From an uncultured Bacteroidales bacterium (GTDB lineage Bacteria > Bacteroidota > Bacteroidia > Bacteroidales > Paludibacteraceae), in NCBI GenBank assembly GCA_902800525.1, contig CADCEV010000006.1, positions 1 to 64,000 of the forward strand: a stretch of DNA of 64,000 nucleotides. Reading direction: 5' to 3'. This document shows positions 42,860-52,913 of the stretch, one piece after another (the stretch's first letter is position 1; each line of letters opens with the position of its first letter). The notes beneath the pieces were generated by a model. It was given only the letters and a program-made list of their open reading frames with translations, searched no databases and was not told the origin of the DNA. Both the position numbers and the translations under genes were made by a program.

Positions 42860-43308
42860 ATCTCAATTTTTCGAACAAATCGTGCCGGATTACCATACCA
42901 CAATTCTCCATCAGGCACATCGTGCGTCACTACACTTCCAACACCTATCATTGCTTTTTCTCCAATGGTAACGCCACCTAATACTACTGCTCCGGCTCCT
43001 ATACTTGCACCTTTCTTAATAGTAATCGGAAGCAAGTTAAATGGTCGTTTAGACCTTGGATATTTATCATTCGTAAATGTCACATTTGCGCCGATTAGAA
43101 CATCATCTTCAATGCGCATTCCATCCCAAAGATAAACTCCACACTTTACGGTTACTTTGTTTCCTATAACAACGTCATTCTCTATCAAACAATGGCTACA
43201 AATATTGCAGTCTTCGCCAATCTTTGCACCTGGCATAATAACGCAAAACTGCCATACTCTTGTAGAGTCTGGTATTGGTGCTTGACAATCAGCTAACTTA
43301 TGTATCAT
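42856..43308 (-). CDS. Hexapeptide sugar N-acetyltransferase (FdtC/QdtC-like)
   Basis: A 150-aa left-handed beta-helix acyltransferase, nearly all hexapeptide repeats ([65 protein letters not shown]), ending GNPARFVRK. Located between the isomerase and aminotransferase genes, it most likely acetylates the 3-amino group of the dTDP-sugar. 4-base overlaps on both sides indicate coupled translation. Confidence 0.82.
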   Translation of the reverse strand: MIHKLADCQAPIPDSTRVWQFCVIMPGAKIGEDCNICSHCLIENDVVIGNKVTVKCGVYLWDGMRIEDDVLIGANVTFTNDKYPRSKRPFNLLPITIKKGASIGAGAVVLGGVTIGEKAMIGVGSVVTHDVPDGELWYGNPARFVRKIEI

Positions 43309-43718
43309 ACTCCTTTGTATTTCAAAAACTCATTATAATCACGTATATAATCTTCGGCTTTATATTTCTCACTTGCTAAACACATTAGCACAGCTCCACC
43401 GGAGAAATTCTCCAAGTCACGCCAAAGGCCGGAAGGAATAAGCAAGCCCTTCCAAGGCCTGTCTAAGTGAAAAGTCTTCTTAGAAGTTCCATCATCCATT
43501 ATCACATCTACAGAACCGGATGTCGCAATCAGCAATTGTTGCAATTCCTTATGCGCATGTGCCCCACGTGCTACCTCAGGTACCAGATAAAGATAGTAGA
43601 TACGCCTAATTTCAAAAGGAATATCTAAACCTCCTTCAATTACTGACAAATACCCGCGATTGTCCGTATATTTGCGGATGTCAATAAACTTACAATTTTC
43701 TACTGTTGTTTGCTTCAT
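43305..43718 (-). CDS. dTDP-4-keto-6-deoxyhexose 3,4-ketoisomerase (FdtA/QdtA-like)
   Basis: A 137-aa cupin. [24 protein letters not shown] is near residue 20, then [19 protein letters not shown] near 53 with the two active-site His, and [14 protein letters not shown] near 93. It moves the keto group from C4 to C3 of dTDP-4-keto-6-deoxyglucose so that the aminotransferase can act at C3. Confidence 0.87.
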   Translation of the reverse strand: MKQTTVENCKFIDIRKYTDNRGYLSVIEGGLDIPFEIRRIYYLYLVPEVARGAHAHKELQQLLIATSGSVDVIMDDGTSKKTFHLDRPWKGLLIPSGLWRDLENFSGGAVLMCLASEKYKAEDYIRDYNEFLKYKGV

Positions 43719-43720
43719 AT

Positions 43721-44386
43721 TTATATATCTTCTACAATCAAACTTTGTATCTCTCCTGCATTATTATGTAATTCATTTGCAGACATTTCCCACCACTTCG
43801 AAGACTCAAGTCTTTCAATTGTTTCGTCATTAAATCTCATTTTTATGACTTTTGCAGGATTACCTGCAACAATTGAATACGGAGGAACGTCATGAGTTAC
43901 TATACTTCCGGCTCCAATAACTGCTCCATTTCCAACCTTTTTACATCCAGGTAGTATAACTACATTCTGACCAACCCATACATCGTTTCCTATTTCGGTA
44001 ATACCTCGGTCTTTGTTCTTATTGACAAAAATACCAAATTTTTCTCTATTTATCTCGTCAGACAAAATTGGATGAGTAGTAAACCAATCTAAGTGATGAT
44101 TAACAGCTAAAATGCTTATATTACCAGCAAATGAGCAATAATTTCCGATTCTTATCCTATATCCCTGTGATTTTAATTGACCATTTACCCAACAGCCACC
44201 ATAAGTTCCGTATCCAATATGTAATCCATACTCTTCTTCATATAGATCTCGTACGACTTTTGAGTACATAAATCCTCCTGTATACTTAGCAATCTTTTTC
44301 TCTAAAAACCTTTTCAATCTTTCATTGCTCGTGCGTTTGTACGCGCGAATAGCCAGTCTTATTCCAATGGGGGGGGTATTCGTCAT
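43721..44386 (-). CDS. CatB-type O-acetyltransferase, start-proximal C8 tract
   Basis: A 221-aa XAT-class hexapeptide acetyltransferase: [22 protein letters not shown] (catalytic His) near residue 92, [21 protein letters not shown] near 135 and [11 protein letters not shown] near 183. It probably O-acetylates the polysaccharide or its building blocks. Odd: codons 4-6 hold a run of eight C (plus-strand G8, about 44369-44376) just after the ATG; slippage by one base would shut the gene off, so expression may vary by phase. Confidence 0.83.
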   Translation of the reverse strand: MTNTPPIGIRLAIRAYKRTSNERLKRFLEKKIAKYTGGFMYSKVVRDLYEEEYGLHIGYGTYGGCWVNGQLKSQGYRIRIGNYCSFAGNISILAVNHHLDWFTTHPILSDEINREKFGIFVNKNKDRGITEIGNDVWVGQNVVILPGCKKVGNGAVIGAGSIVTHDVPPYSIVAGNPAKVIKMRFNDETIERLESSKWWEMSANELHNNAGEIQSLIVEDI

Positions 44387-44408
44387 AACTGATAATTTTT
44401 AAATATTA

Positions 44409-45587
44409 TTACTGTTTTATAGCATTCTCAAATTCTAACAAATTAATATGAAAATCTCCTTGATAGCCTTTTGATTTTCCATCATTATGTAATTCAATAA
44501 CTTTCCCTCCTTTCATTAAAATCAGTGAAGAGAAGAGACTTGTAGCTAAATGGCTACCACATAAAATAATTAACTTACAATCCGGTTGACAGTAAATCAA
44601 ATTGCATAAAGCTGCTCCACCCGCGGCAATTATTACTTTTGCTCTATGATATATGTTAATCTGTTCGTCTATAGGTAATTCTTCCGGATATATAGGTTCA
44701 AAACCATACTTTTGAGCCAGATCTAATAGTTCCTGTTCGTTATACATGCGCCGTTTACTGGCTCTTCCTCTGCATATAAATATCTTTTCCGGAGTAATTC
44801 TGTTAGACGCGTTTGCCAAGAGCATTTCAGCCATATTTTCTATGCTATTAGGCGAGTAAGCACATTGAACGAAGGAAGAAGATATATTTCTTTTTTTCCA
44901 GTTCGGCACACATACATTAGGAGCTGATATTGTATAAAGATCTTTTACACGATAAGCAATGTCATAGTCCATATAAATTATATCTCGCCCTTCAGCATTA
45001 CACCATGAAACTAATTGTCGCATACTTTCAATATCTGCTGCTGCTCGATCAAGAAGTATAGGAATTGACTTATCAATATTTGAAGTTTCCATTAGCTTAG
45101 GTAAAATTTGGAAAACGAAATGATAATAGTTGAATCCAAACATACCACCTATCTTAATTGCTGCTTTGATTTCTTCTATTTTATGACATCTTCTAAGCTT
45201 GCACCATTGCTTTGTATCTTGTAATAAAATTTCGTCCGAAAAATCAGCTTTCGAATGAAGATAGTCTAATTCTTTGAGTTCATATATACATCTCCCATCA
45301 TCAAGTAATACTATATCAGAATACACAAAACAAGTAGCATGATTTATTCGTGCTATTTTTATAATTACTTGTCCGCCATCTACTAAATTAACGCCATTAT
45401 TATTTATGGCATATTTGGTAGGCTCTGTACATATTGATAGTATCTGTGCCTTACCTGGACATTCAAATACATATGATTGCAAGGAGGTATAGTAATGCCT
45501 CTTTGCAAGTATAGTTTGCCAAGCATGAATAATTCGACGCTTATTCCTTTCAACAAATCGTTTCCATTTTCCTATTATATCTAGCAT
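44409..45587 (-). CDS. Glycosyltransferase, family 61
   Basis: A 392-aa protein with the GT61 (DUF563) C-terminal half: FICRGRASKRRMYNEQELLDLAQKYGFE near residue 285, then the catalytic-region AKVIIAAGGAALCNLIYCQPDC near 335. The N-terminal third is variable, with a basic KRRIIHAWQ start. Donor and acceptor cannot be read. Strongly AT-rich, like its neighbours. Confidence 0.78.
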   Translation of the reverse strand: MLDIIGKWKRFVERNKRRIIHAWQTILAKRHYYTSLQSYVFECPGKAQILSICTEPTKYAINNNGVNLVDGGQVIIKIARINHATCFVYSDIVLLDDGRCIYELKELDYLHSKADFSDEILLQDTKQWCKLRRCHKIEEIKAAIKIGGMFGFNYYHFVFQILPKLMETSNIDKSIPILLDRAAADIESMRQLVSWCNAEGRDIIYMDYDIAYRVKDLYTISAPNVCVPNWKKRNISSSFVQCAYSPNSIENMAEMLLANASNRITPEKIFICRGRASKRRMYNEQELLDLAQKYGFEPIYPEELPIDEQINIYHRAKVIIAAGGAALCNLIYCQPDCKLIILCGSHLATSLFSSLILMKGGKVIELHNDGKSKGYQGDFHINLLEFENAIKQ

Positions 45588-45599
45588 GATAGTAGGATT

Positions 45600-46319
45600 T
45601 TATAGATATATCTGTATATTTTCTTCAGCAAACTTTAAGTCTGCTTCATCATCTATCTCATACCATAACAAATCATCTACTTTGAGAATATATATTGGGC
45701 ATGTAGTATTTGAAACTTTCTGGAAAAATGGCTCATAACTGCTCTTTTCGTTCTGCGCTAAATTGCTTTCAAACTCGCGACAAACCTCACGGAAGAACTT
45801 GTTGCTCAACTTATGAATACCGATAAGTTCGCCGCAAGCATTTAACTCATTATAATTCTTAGACCATTTCACAAACCGATGAGAATCATCCTCCTCTACA
45901 AAATATGAGTCTTGGAACTTTTTAACCGGAGTTGTCAAAATCGTAGACGGATATTTGCATTCAATAAGAGAAGAGATTGCTTTTGGTTCATATATTAAAT
46001 CCGAATCCAACATTAGGAAATCCTCATCGCCAATCAGTTCGCGACAATTCCATAATGTATAGAGGCAGTTCGTTTCTGCATAACGTGGACTAAAGTGACA
46101 CACCACTTGCGGATATTTCTCACAGAGTGCTTCATAGGCTTCCTTATGGTAACCTGTGCCTATTATAATTTTCTTTATTCCACTCGCAATAAGTGTTTCA
46201 ATGGACTGAATGACCATAGGTTTACCGTTAACTTCGACAAATCCTTTTGGAATCAATTCCGTATACTTTCCAAAACGAGTTCCCTTTCCCGCTGCCATTA
46301 TTACTGCTGTTCGTACCAT
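45600..46319 (-). CDS. Nucleotidyltransferase, LicC-like
   Basis: A 239-aa nucleotidyltransferase: VIMAAGKGTRFGKYTELIPKGF near residue 6, a nucleoside-binding NCLYTLWNCRELIG near 83 and a metal-binding MLDSDLIYEP near 103. Among such enzymes it is closest by eye to LicC-type cytidylyltransferases, which activate phosphocholine or like groups as CDP esters. With the adjoining aminotransferase and CDP-glycerol-transferase-like genes it suggests that an amino-alcohol phosphate is activated and attached (inference). Confidence 0.78.
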   Translation of the reverse strand: MVRTAVIMAAGKGTRFGKYTELIPKGFVEVNGKPMVIQSIETLIASGIKKIIIGTGYHKEAYEALCEKYPQVVCHFSPRYAETNCLYTLWNCRELIGDEDFLMLDSDLIYEPKAISSLIECKYPSTILTTPVKKFQDSYFVEEDDSHRFVKWSKNYNELNACGELIGIHKLSNKFFREVCREFESNLAQNEKSSYEPFFQKVSNTTCPIYILKVDDLLWYEIDDEADLKFAEENIQIYL

Positions 46320-46322
46320 GTC

Positions 46323-47426
46323 TTATTCTGTATAAAAGGATTTTATAACTTCCATTACTTTTTTCATTTGTTCAGTAGTTCCTACCGTTATTCGGAAACA
46401 ATTATAAACCATAGGTGCTTGAATTGTATCACGGACAAATATATTATGTTGAGCCAAATAGTCTAACAATGCCTTTTTATTATCTACTGATTTGAACTCC
46501 AAAAGCACGAAGTTACCATGACTTGGATGAACGGTATAATAATCTTCATATCGTTTGGATGCGGAAGCAAAATAGTCCTTACCACGCTTTACTTCCTCTA
46601 CATATCGCCACATATAATCCACATCGGACAATGCTGCACAAGCTGCTTCTTGTGCCAGCGTACTCAAGTTCTTAGGATTGCGAATCTTGTTGATAAATTG
46701 GATATTATCTTTTGAGGCAATCAAATATCCCAGACGGAAGTTCGCTAAGGCAAAAGCCTTCGACATTGTACGAGATATTAGGATGTTGTCATATTTTAAG
46801 ACCAAATTTTTACAGGTGATTCCAGAAAATTCGAAGTAGGCTTCATCGATTAAGAATAGTGTATCTGGATATTCTTGCATCAGATGCTCAATATACTCTT
46901 TCGAGTGCACATTGCCGGTTGGATTGTTTGGATTGCATATATATACAACAGCCGGTTCTCGGACAATTATATCATTTTCAAATCGCTCTGCATCAAACGT
47001 AAAATCATCATTGTAATACGAGAAATACACATCGGCTCCATTAGCTTGGCATGTTAAGCGAAAATTATCATAGGATGGTCCGAGAATCATAACTGGATCT
47101 CCCACGCTGATGAAGGCTTTGCAGATATACTCATGAAGCACATCTGAACTGCCGAAGTACTGGATATTTTCCATAGGTACTCCCACATATGAGGCTAGTA
47201 ACTGAGTCAATTCCTCATTATATGTCGTAGGATAGAGGTTGAAGAATGAAGGCTCTTTAAGCAGCGTATCAATCCGCTCCATCACTAATGGAGTTGGTGG
47301 AATGGTAGCCTCGTTCCAATCCAATTTTAAAATTTCCTTACGTTTTGCTGGAGTGACAGCCCAAACTTTGTGAGAGGCCAACTTGTAAGGCTTTAAATTA
47401 CGCAGATATTTATTAGGGAATTTCAT
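46323..47426 (-). CDS. Class I/II aminotransferase, HisC-like
   Basis: A 367-aa PLP enzyme of fold type I. LDWNEATIPPTPLV is near residue 34, YICNPNNPTGN near 155, DEAYFEF near 184 and the PLP lysine in ISRTMSKAFALANFRLGY near 212; an Arg near the C-terminus (FRITVG) binds the acid group. It resembles histidinol-phosphate aminotransferases, but no his genes are near and it lies in a glycan operon, so it more likely makes an amino-substituted phosphate building block. Confidence 0.78.
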   Translation of the reverse strand: MKFPNKYLRNLKPYKLASHKVWAVTPAKRKEILKLDWNEATIPPTPLVMERIDTLLKEPSFFNLYPTTYNEELTQLLASYVGVPMENIQYFGSSDVLHEYICKAFISVGDPVMILGPSYDNFRLTCQANGADVYFSYYNDDFTFDAERFENDIIVREPAVVYICNPNNPTGNVHSKEYIEHLMQEYPDTLFLIDEAYFEFSGITCKNLVLKYDNILISRTMSKAFALANFRLGYLIASKDNIQFINKIRNPKNLSTLAQEAACAALSDVDYMWRYVEEVKRGKDYFASASKRYEDYYTVHPSHGNFVLLEFKSVDNKKALLDYLAQHNIFVRDTIQAPMVYNCFRITVGTTEQMKKVMEVIKSFYTE

Positions 47427-48721
47427 ATATGCAGTTTATTTTTAATCTCATTTAATATATTCTCCGATGCAGTTAATCCATTTGGAGGTAAAAGATTTTT
47501 TCGGTAGAAATTTTTTCTTGCTTCAAGTTTTGAATCATTGGACTCGCAATAAATATTCCGCACGAAATTTTTTATATCATTTTCAGAAAATCCAATCTCG
47601 TGACACATAAGTGCCTCTATGCCTGTAGACCCAATGTTTTCACCATACTTACTACTACTTGCAAGATACAGAACTGGCTTATTAACATATAGATACTCTA
47701 CTATGAATGAGCCACAATCATGTATTAATGCATCGGAAGAATTAAATAAGTCAATATATTCTCCTTCAACAAGATTTGTATTCTGTCCGGCTTTCCATAA
47801 TTCAAAATAAGCGTCAGTTCGTGCTTTTCCCCATTCAGGGTGCTTTTCCAACTTGGCTCTCAACAAAGGATGTGGTTTTAACACAAATTGAACTTTATCT
47901 TGATATTCATGAGCAATAGTCAACATAATATCTGCATATTTTAAAAAAGTTGAGCATTGTATTATATTATCATCTTCTGGAAAAATATGGTGATATGGAG
48001 CCCAAATGATTTTCTTGTATTTTTTGTCTTTCGATTTCCAATCTTTTCTTGTATTTGACCCATTTTTTAACACATCGAACATTGGATAGCCTACTACCTT
48101 ACAATTGGATTGATATATCGTACGATGATACTCGGCTGAAGATGCCAAGAAGTTTATCCACAATGCGCTTTCGAACGCCAGTAATTTAGCATGATATCCC
48201 CTTATACCGGTAGGATAATAATAGCTAATATAGCATGGTAAAGCGTTGTTTGTGCTACCAATAAAATACTGCGATAAATGTATTCCTTTATATGGGTTGG
48301 TATACATTAAGATATCTGGATGTAGTACACTTAAATCTATAAAATCATTTTTTTGTTCGTCAAATGAAGGAATAACATTATAGCCTCTATCTTTAAAGAA
48401 TTTTAACGTTTCATTCATTTGTTTATGCATAAACTTCTCACCAAAATTAACTTGAGGGCACACCAATACTAACGGCTGAAATGACGAATCCTCGGCCATT
48501 AATTTATACAAATGCTCATATTTCCACGTTGACGCACTAATGGATAGAAAAACAACATTAATAGGAGACTTCCTTTCTTGCAGGTTTCTAACAATTCTCG
48601 CGTATCTGTGCTGACGGATAAACGTACAAATCTTAAATTTCTCATTTCTATATACCCGCACTAACGCTTGAGGGAAACAGGCTTCTACTGTATGTACTAT
48701 TTTAGATTTATCAATTTTCAT
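47423..48721 (-). CDS. CDP-glycerol glycerophosphotransferase-like protein
   Basis: A 432-aa protein with the TagB/TagF-type C-terminal half: KKIIWAPYHHIFPEDD near residue 240, FVLKPHPLLRAKL near 292, then a DALIHDCGSFIVEYLYVNKPVLYL block near 345. Such enzymes transfer a CDP-activated polyol phosphate. No transmembrane segment is evident; association with the inner face of the membrane is likely. The start overlaps the pyruvyltransferase gene by 4 bases and its end overlaps the aminotransferase gene. Confidence 0.75.
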   Translation of the reverse strand: MKIDKSKIVHTVEACFPQALVRVYRNEKFKICTFIRQHRYARIVRNLQERKSPINVVFLSISASTWKYEHLYKLMAEDSSFQPLVLVCPQVNFGEKFMHKQMNETLKFFKDRGYNVIPSFDEQKNDFIDLSVLHPDILMYTNPYKGIHLSQYFIGSTNNALPCYISYYYPTGIRGYHAKLLAFESALWINFLASSAEYHRTIYQSNCKVVGYPMFDVLKNGSNTRKDWKSKDKKYKKIIWAPYHHIFPEDDNIIQCSTFLKYADIMLTIAHEYQDKVQFVLKPHPLLRAKLEKHPEWGKARTDAYFELWKAGQNTNLVEGEYIDLFNSSDALIHDCGSFIVEYLYVNKPVLYLASSSKYGENIGSTGIEALMCHEIGFSENDIKNFVRNIYCESNDSKLEARKNFYRKNLLPPNGLTASENILNEIKNKLHI

Positions 48722-49766
48722 ACAATAAGCTTCAATGAATTCTCCAAATATTGTAATGAACTATTACGCAAATCATCTATTCCACTAGTTTCTAATAGTG
48801 ATTGCAATGCTTTGATTTTATTTCCTGCTTGTTCACGAGTGAAGATAGAATATGGTCGTTTGAACTGATGCGAGAAGATAAGCCCGTGATACGAGTTCGT
48901 TATCACATGTCTTGCATTCTTGACTAATGACAAGAATTCCTCTACTCCTGCACTATATTTCATTATATGATTCGTGTTGTACGATGGCCGCAAGCTGATA
49001 TTTACCACTTTACAATGTAATTCTTTTGCCAGTTCATCTGCGTAAAGGAACATCTGCGGATTAAACCGTCTTGAATAGAGTAAGATATAGTCTTCTCCGA
49101 TTAGTCTATCCGCTACTATTGGACTATAGTCTTCTCCTTTTAAGAGAAGAGTCGGGTCAATATTATGCACACACGGCACTTCCAAATTTGATTTCAAATA
49201 AGCGATCTCATTATTTTCACGCAATCCAACCGACTTGAAATTCTGCAACTTTGATAATAAAATAGGATAAGTTTTTTCATCGAATTTTGAATCGCCGAAA
49301 CTAGCCCCATAGGAAATTGCTTGTCCGCGCATACAACCATAGTTTGCAAAGTAGGCATCATCAAATCCTTTGAATTCGTCAATGCAGAATATAGTGTCGC
49401 TTCCACATACGAAAGCATCCAATCGTTCATTATCACGTATATTACAATAATCTGCTTTTGTATAAGACTTTCCTGTTAAGCGAAACTGACTATGATAGAA
49501 TTTATCAAATTTATCAAAATTCTCTCGTATTGCTGGCAGACTTAACTCACACTCTCTGCGGGACTGTTCATCTTTATCCCACATATTCTTCATGGGATTC
49601 AATGGATCATAGGCTATGTGCGAGGGAGGACAATAATCAATCAGCACTGACTCATACTTTCCTGCTCCCATCTTATCAATTACACGAGTCAATGCCCAAG
49701 ATTGTAATGCCGAACCATAATTTGTAAAATTACAATGGATGTTACAACTCAATACTCCTATATGTT

Positions 49767-49770
<4 letters not shown>
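48718..49770 (-). CDS. Polysaccharide pyruvyl transferase family protein
   Basis: A 350-aa protein. It begins HIGVLSCNIHCNFTNYGSALQSWAL, the family's usual N-terminal loop, and has FVCGSDTIFCIDEF near residue 105, YGASFGDSKF near 142 and the C-terminal TNSYHGLIFSHQFKRPY near 290. Members add pyruvate ketals from PEP to sugars. ATG 49770 is chosen, since it overlaps the upstream stop (ATGA) and starts the conserved strand; six upstream codons lie inside the FrhB gene. Confidence 0.85.
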
Positions 49771-50954
<1,184 letters not shown>

Positions 50955-51137
50955 TTACTTTCTATTTCCCTTTCATTTCCGAGACTTCATCGACTCAATC
51001 CCGAATCATTTTCGAGCCATTCCCGAATCATTCCCGTAAGATCACATGCTCTGCGAGCAATGCCGTGCGCTATGCGCAATGTGTTATGTATTATGTATTA
51101 TGTTTGATGTGTGATGTGTGTAACACCACTCATCCAC
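50955..51137. other. Intergenic, low-complexity
   Basis: Contains TCCCGAATCATT direct repeats (about 51000-51030) and TTATGTATTATG/TGTGATG units (51080-51120) that resemble 52560-52700. No promoter of the common type is found, so the polysaccharide operon may be read through from 51521. Confidence 0.4.
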
Positions 51138-51521
51138 TCATCCTTTCTCCGTCTCCGGCAAACCTGCCTCCTTGCGCATCTGGCGTTGGAGGACGGATTG
51201 TACATAACGATCCAAGCGCAAATAGATATGGCGCTTGCCGGTTTTGCGGTCAACGGGAGCGTCCGGCTCCGGCTCGTTCAACTGTGCGTGCCAGCGTTTG
51301 CTCCATTCGGCTTTGCGGACAGGATCAGAGAGTTCAAGCAAAGCCTCGGTCATCGAACGATGAAAAATAGAGGTATTGCGGATCTCACCCTCACGCAAAG
51401 GATGTGTCTCGTAGTCACGAGGATTAGCTACGAAATAGGCTTCTTCGGCTCCGTAGCCAACAATAGTGCCTTCCTCATCACGGTATGTCTTCCGTCTCCG
51501 GATCAAACTTTTCGGTTTCAT
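51138..51521 (-). CDS. Hypothetical protein heading the polysaccharide operon
   Basis: A 127-aa basic, charged protein with no signal or membrane segment. It begins KPKSLIRRRKTYRDEEGTI, has EEAYFVANPRDYETHPLREGE near residue 25, HRSMTEALLELSDPVRKAEW near 55 and ends RQMRKEAGLPETEKG. I do not recognise the family. A longer start at 51572 is possible. A degenerate second copy of its 3' end lies at 52711-52743. Its position first in the transcript, after the long leader, suggests a link to regulation of the locus. Confidence 0.6.
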   Translation of the reverse strand: MKPKSLIRRRKTYRDEEGTIVGYGAEEAYFVANPRDYETHPLREGEIRNTSIFHRSMTEALLELSDPVRKAEWSKRWHAQLNEPEPDAPVDRKTGKRHIYLRLDRYVQSVLQRQMRKEAGLPETEKG

Positions 51522-51654
51522 GCTATTCGTCCACAAATTAAACAGATTATACACAAAAAAACATCTTAACAATTCTCTGGCGTTTGCCGGATCGTTGTTA
51601 AGATGGAAAATAATAAAGGAAACGGGTGCTCCTTATCGGACATCAAAAAACGCG

Positions 51655-51905
51655 GATCTCTTCTCTTGCTTATCCTCCAATTGAGGTCCTAGGAAAACCC
51701 GATAATTCGAATAAGCAATGCAGAAACCCACGCTGTGTATATGCGTACACACGCGCATACCTATATTAAGGTACACGCGGGTGCACAAAGATACACCACA
51801 CGGGCATCTACTACAGCCTTGTTTTCGAAATTATCGACTTTTTGAAATTTCCTAGGTTTCAATTGGTCAAAAACAAGCGTTAGTAAACGCCTTAAAATAT
51901 GTCTG
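51655..51905 (-). promoter_or_regulatory. Leader-like repeat upstream of polysaccharide operon (copy 2)
   Basis: Matches 19670-19905 across about 240 bases (see that entry). Here two CCTAGG sites (about 51688-51693 and 51851-51856) and a GCGTT/AACGC hairpin (about 51877-51890) are evident. It lies between the leftward promoter at 52153-52183 and the first gene, so it would be transcribed as a long 5' leader. Confidence 0.6.
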
Positions 51906-52152
51906 CCTCGTCGGAAGCGACAATCCATGATTACGTTGCTACGCAACAAATTTAATGGTTGTGCTTCCTCCTCTTCCCACAAAATAAATTTTGCGGGAGC
52001 CTAAACGCCGCTTCACAGCGAGAGGTTTTGACTCGGCGACAGCCCCTCCCTATAAGATTTTTACCCTAAAAGCGTGGGACTGCCTTACAAAAGTGCGCTC
52101 ATAAACACTCACTTGGTTCATGTCGGGTACACCCAAAGCACCTTTGCGGGTG

Positions 52153-52183
52153 CAAAGGTACAAAAAATTTTTGACGTGAACAA
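52153..52183 (-). promoter_or_regulatory. Leftward promoter of the polysaccharide locus
   Basis: Read leftward: TTGTTCACGTCAAAAATTTTTTG then TACCTTTGC, TTG to TA 23 bases. It is about 630 bases from the first gene and reads through the leader repeat. Confidence 0.6.
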
Positions 52184-52710
52184 ATTTTAGAGAAAGAAAG
52201 TGCAAATAAAATGAAATTTGAAAAAGAAATCACCCAAAACTCTTACTTTGATGCTGGAGGTGAGGTTTTGACCTATAAAAATTTGCATTGACACTTTTGA
52301 CACTTTTGACACTTTCTTACTAAACGTCAAAAATGGTGCGTATTTTGGGACAAGTAGTAACATTTTGATACTTGCACATCGAGGCGTGGTTATCAAAAAG
52401 ATAGAAAGTGTCAAAAGTGTCATGTCATTTTTTTGCTTTGCACTATTTGCACTTTTGAGAGCTGAAAGTGCAGAAAGTGCAGAAAGTGCAATGCGTTTTT
52501 TCGAACGCTATGTTCAAAAGCGCAACGTTAGTTATTCTTAGTCATTCTTAGCCATTCGTTATGCATTATGCTTATTATATCCATACGATGTGCTTAGCAT
52601 CACCTTAGCATGAGAGTAGCACTAAAGTCTAGGATTACAACGTTTTTACTTCGTAGTTACTTCGTAAATGTTTTATGTATGATGCTTGATGTTTATACAC
52701 CATATACCAA

Positions 52711-52743
52711 TTACTTTTCCGTTCTCGGTAATCCGGCTTCACA
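52711..52743 (-). pseudogene. Remnant 3' end, second copy of the 51138-51521 gene
   Basis: The minus strand encodes CEAGLPRTEK and a stop, matching KEAGLPETEKG at the end of the intact gene. Downstream both copies continue into similar ACATCAARCAT-like repeats. Directly upstream lies the degenerate promoter copy, so the body of the gene has been deleted. Confidence 0.6.
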
Positions 52744-52858
52744 TTACATAAAAATTTTGACATGGACAAATTTTAGAAACAGAAAGTGATAAGAAAATGA
52801 AAATTGAAAGGGATATGCAATAAAAGTTTGATATAATCAAGAAGAAAATGTCATTTTT

Positions 52859-52890
52859 TTGCATATATCAAAATATTTTTGTAAATTTGC
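52859..52890 (+). promoter_or_regulatory. serB promoter
   Basis: TTGCATATATCAAAATA with TAAATTTGC at 52882, spacing 23. Confidence 0.75.
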
Positions 52891-52913
52891 ACAAAATTTT
52901 GCAATTTATCACT

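Larger units (their letters stand above)
51906..52858. other. Long non-coding stretch with decayed duplicates
   Basis: No intact gene. It contains a leftward promoter (52153-52183), its imperfect duplicate (about 52748-52812), three head-to-tail GACACTTTT units (52290-52317), three CAGAAAGTG units (about 52461-52490) and the remnant gene end at 52711-52743. An open but start-less frame over about 52318-52537 has poor composition and is not called. Confidence 0.5.

Noticed and set aside
52187-52423. 78-codon minus-strand frame in the leader region
   Set aside because: Made largely of the GACACTTTT repeats and promoter DNA; no ribosome site or homology seen.
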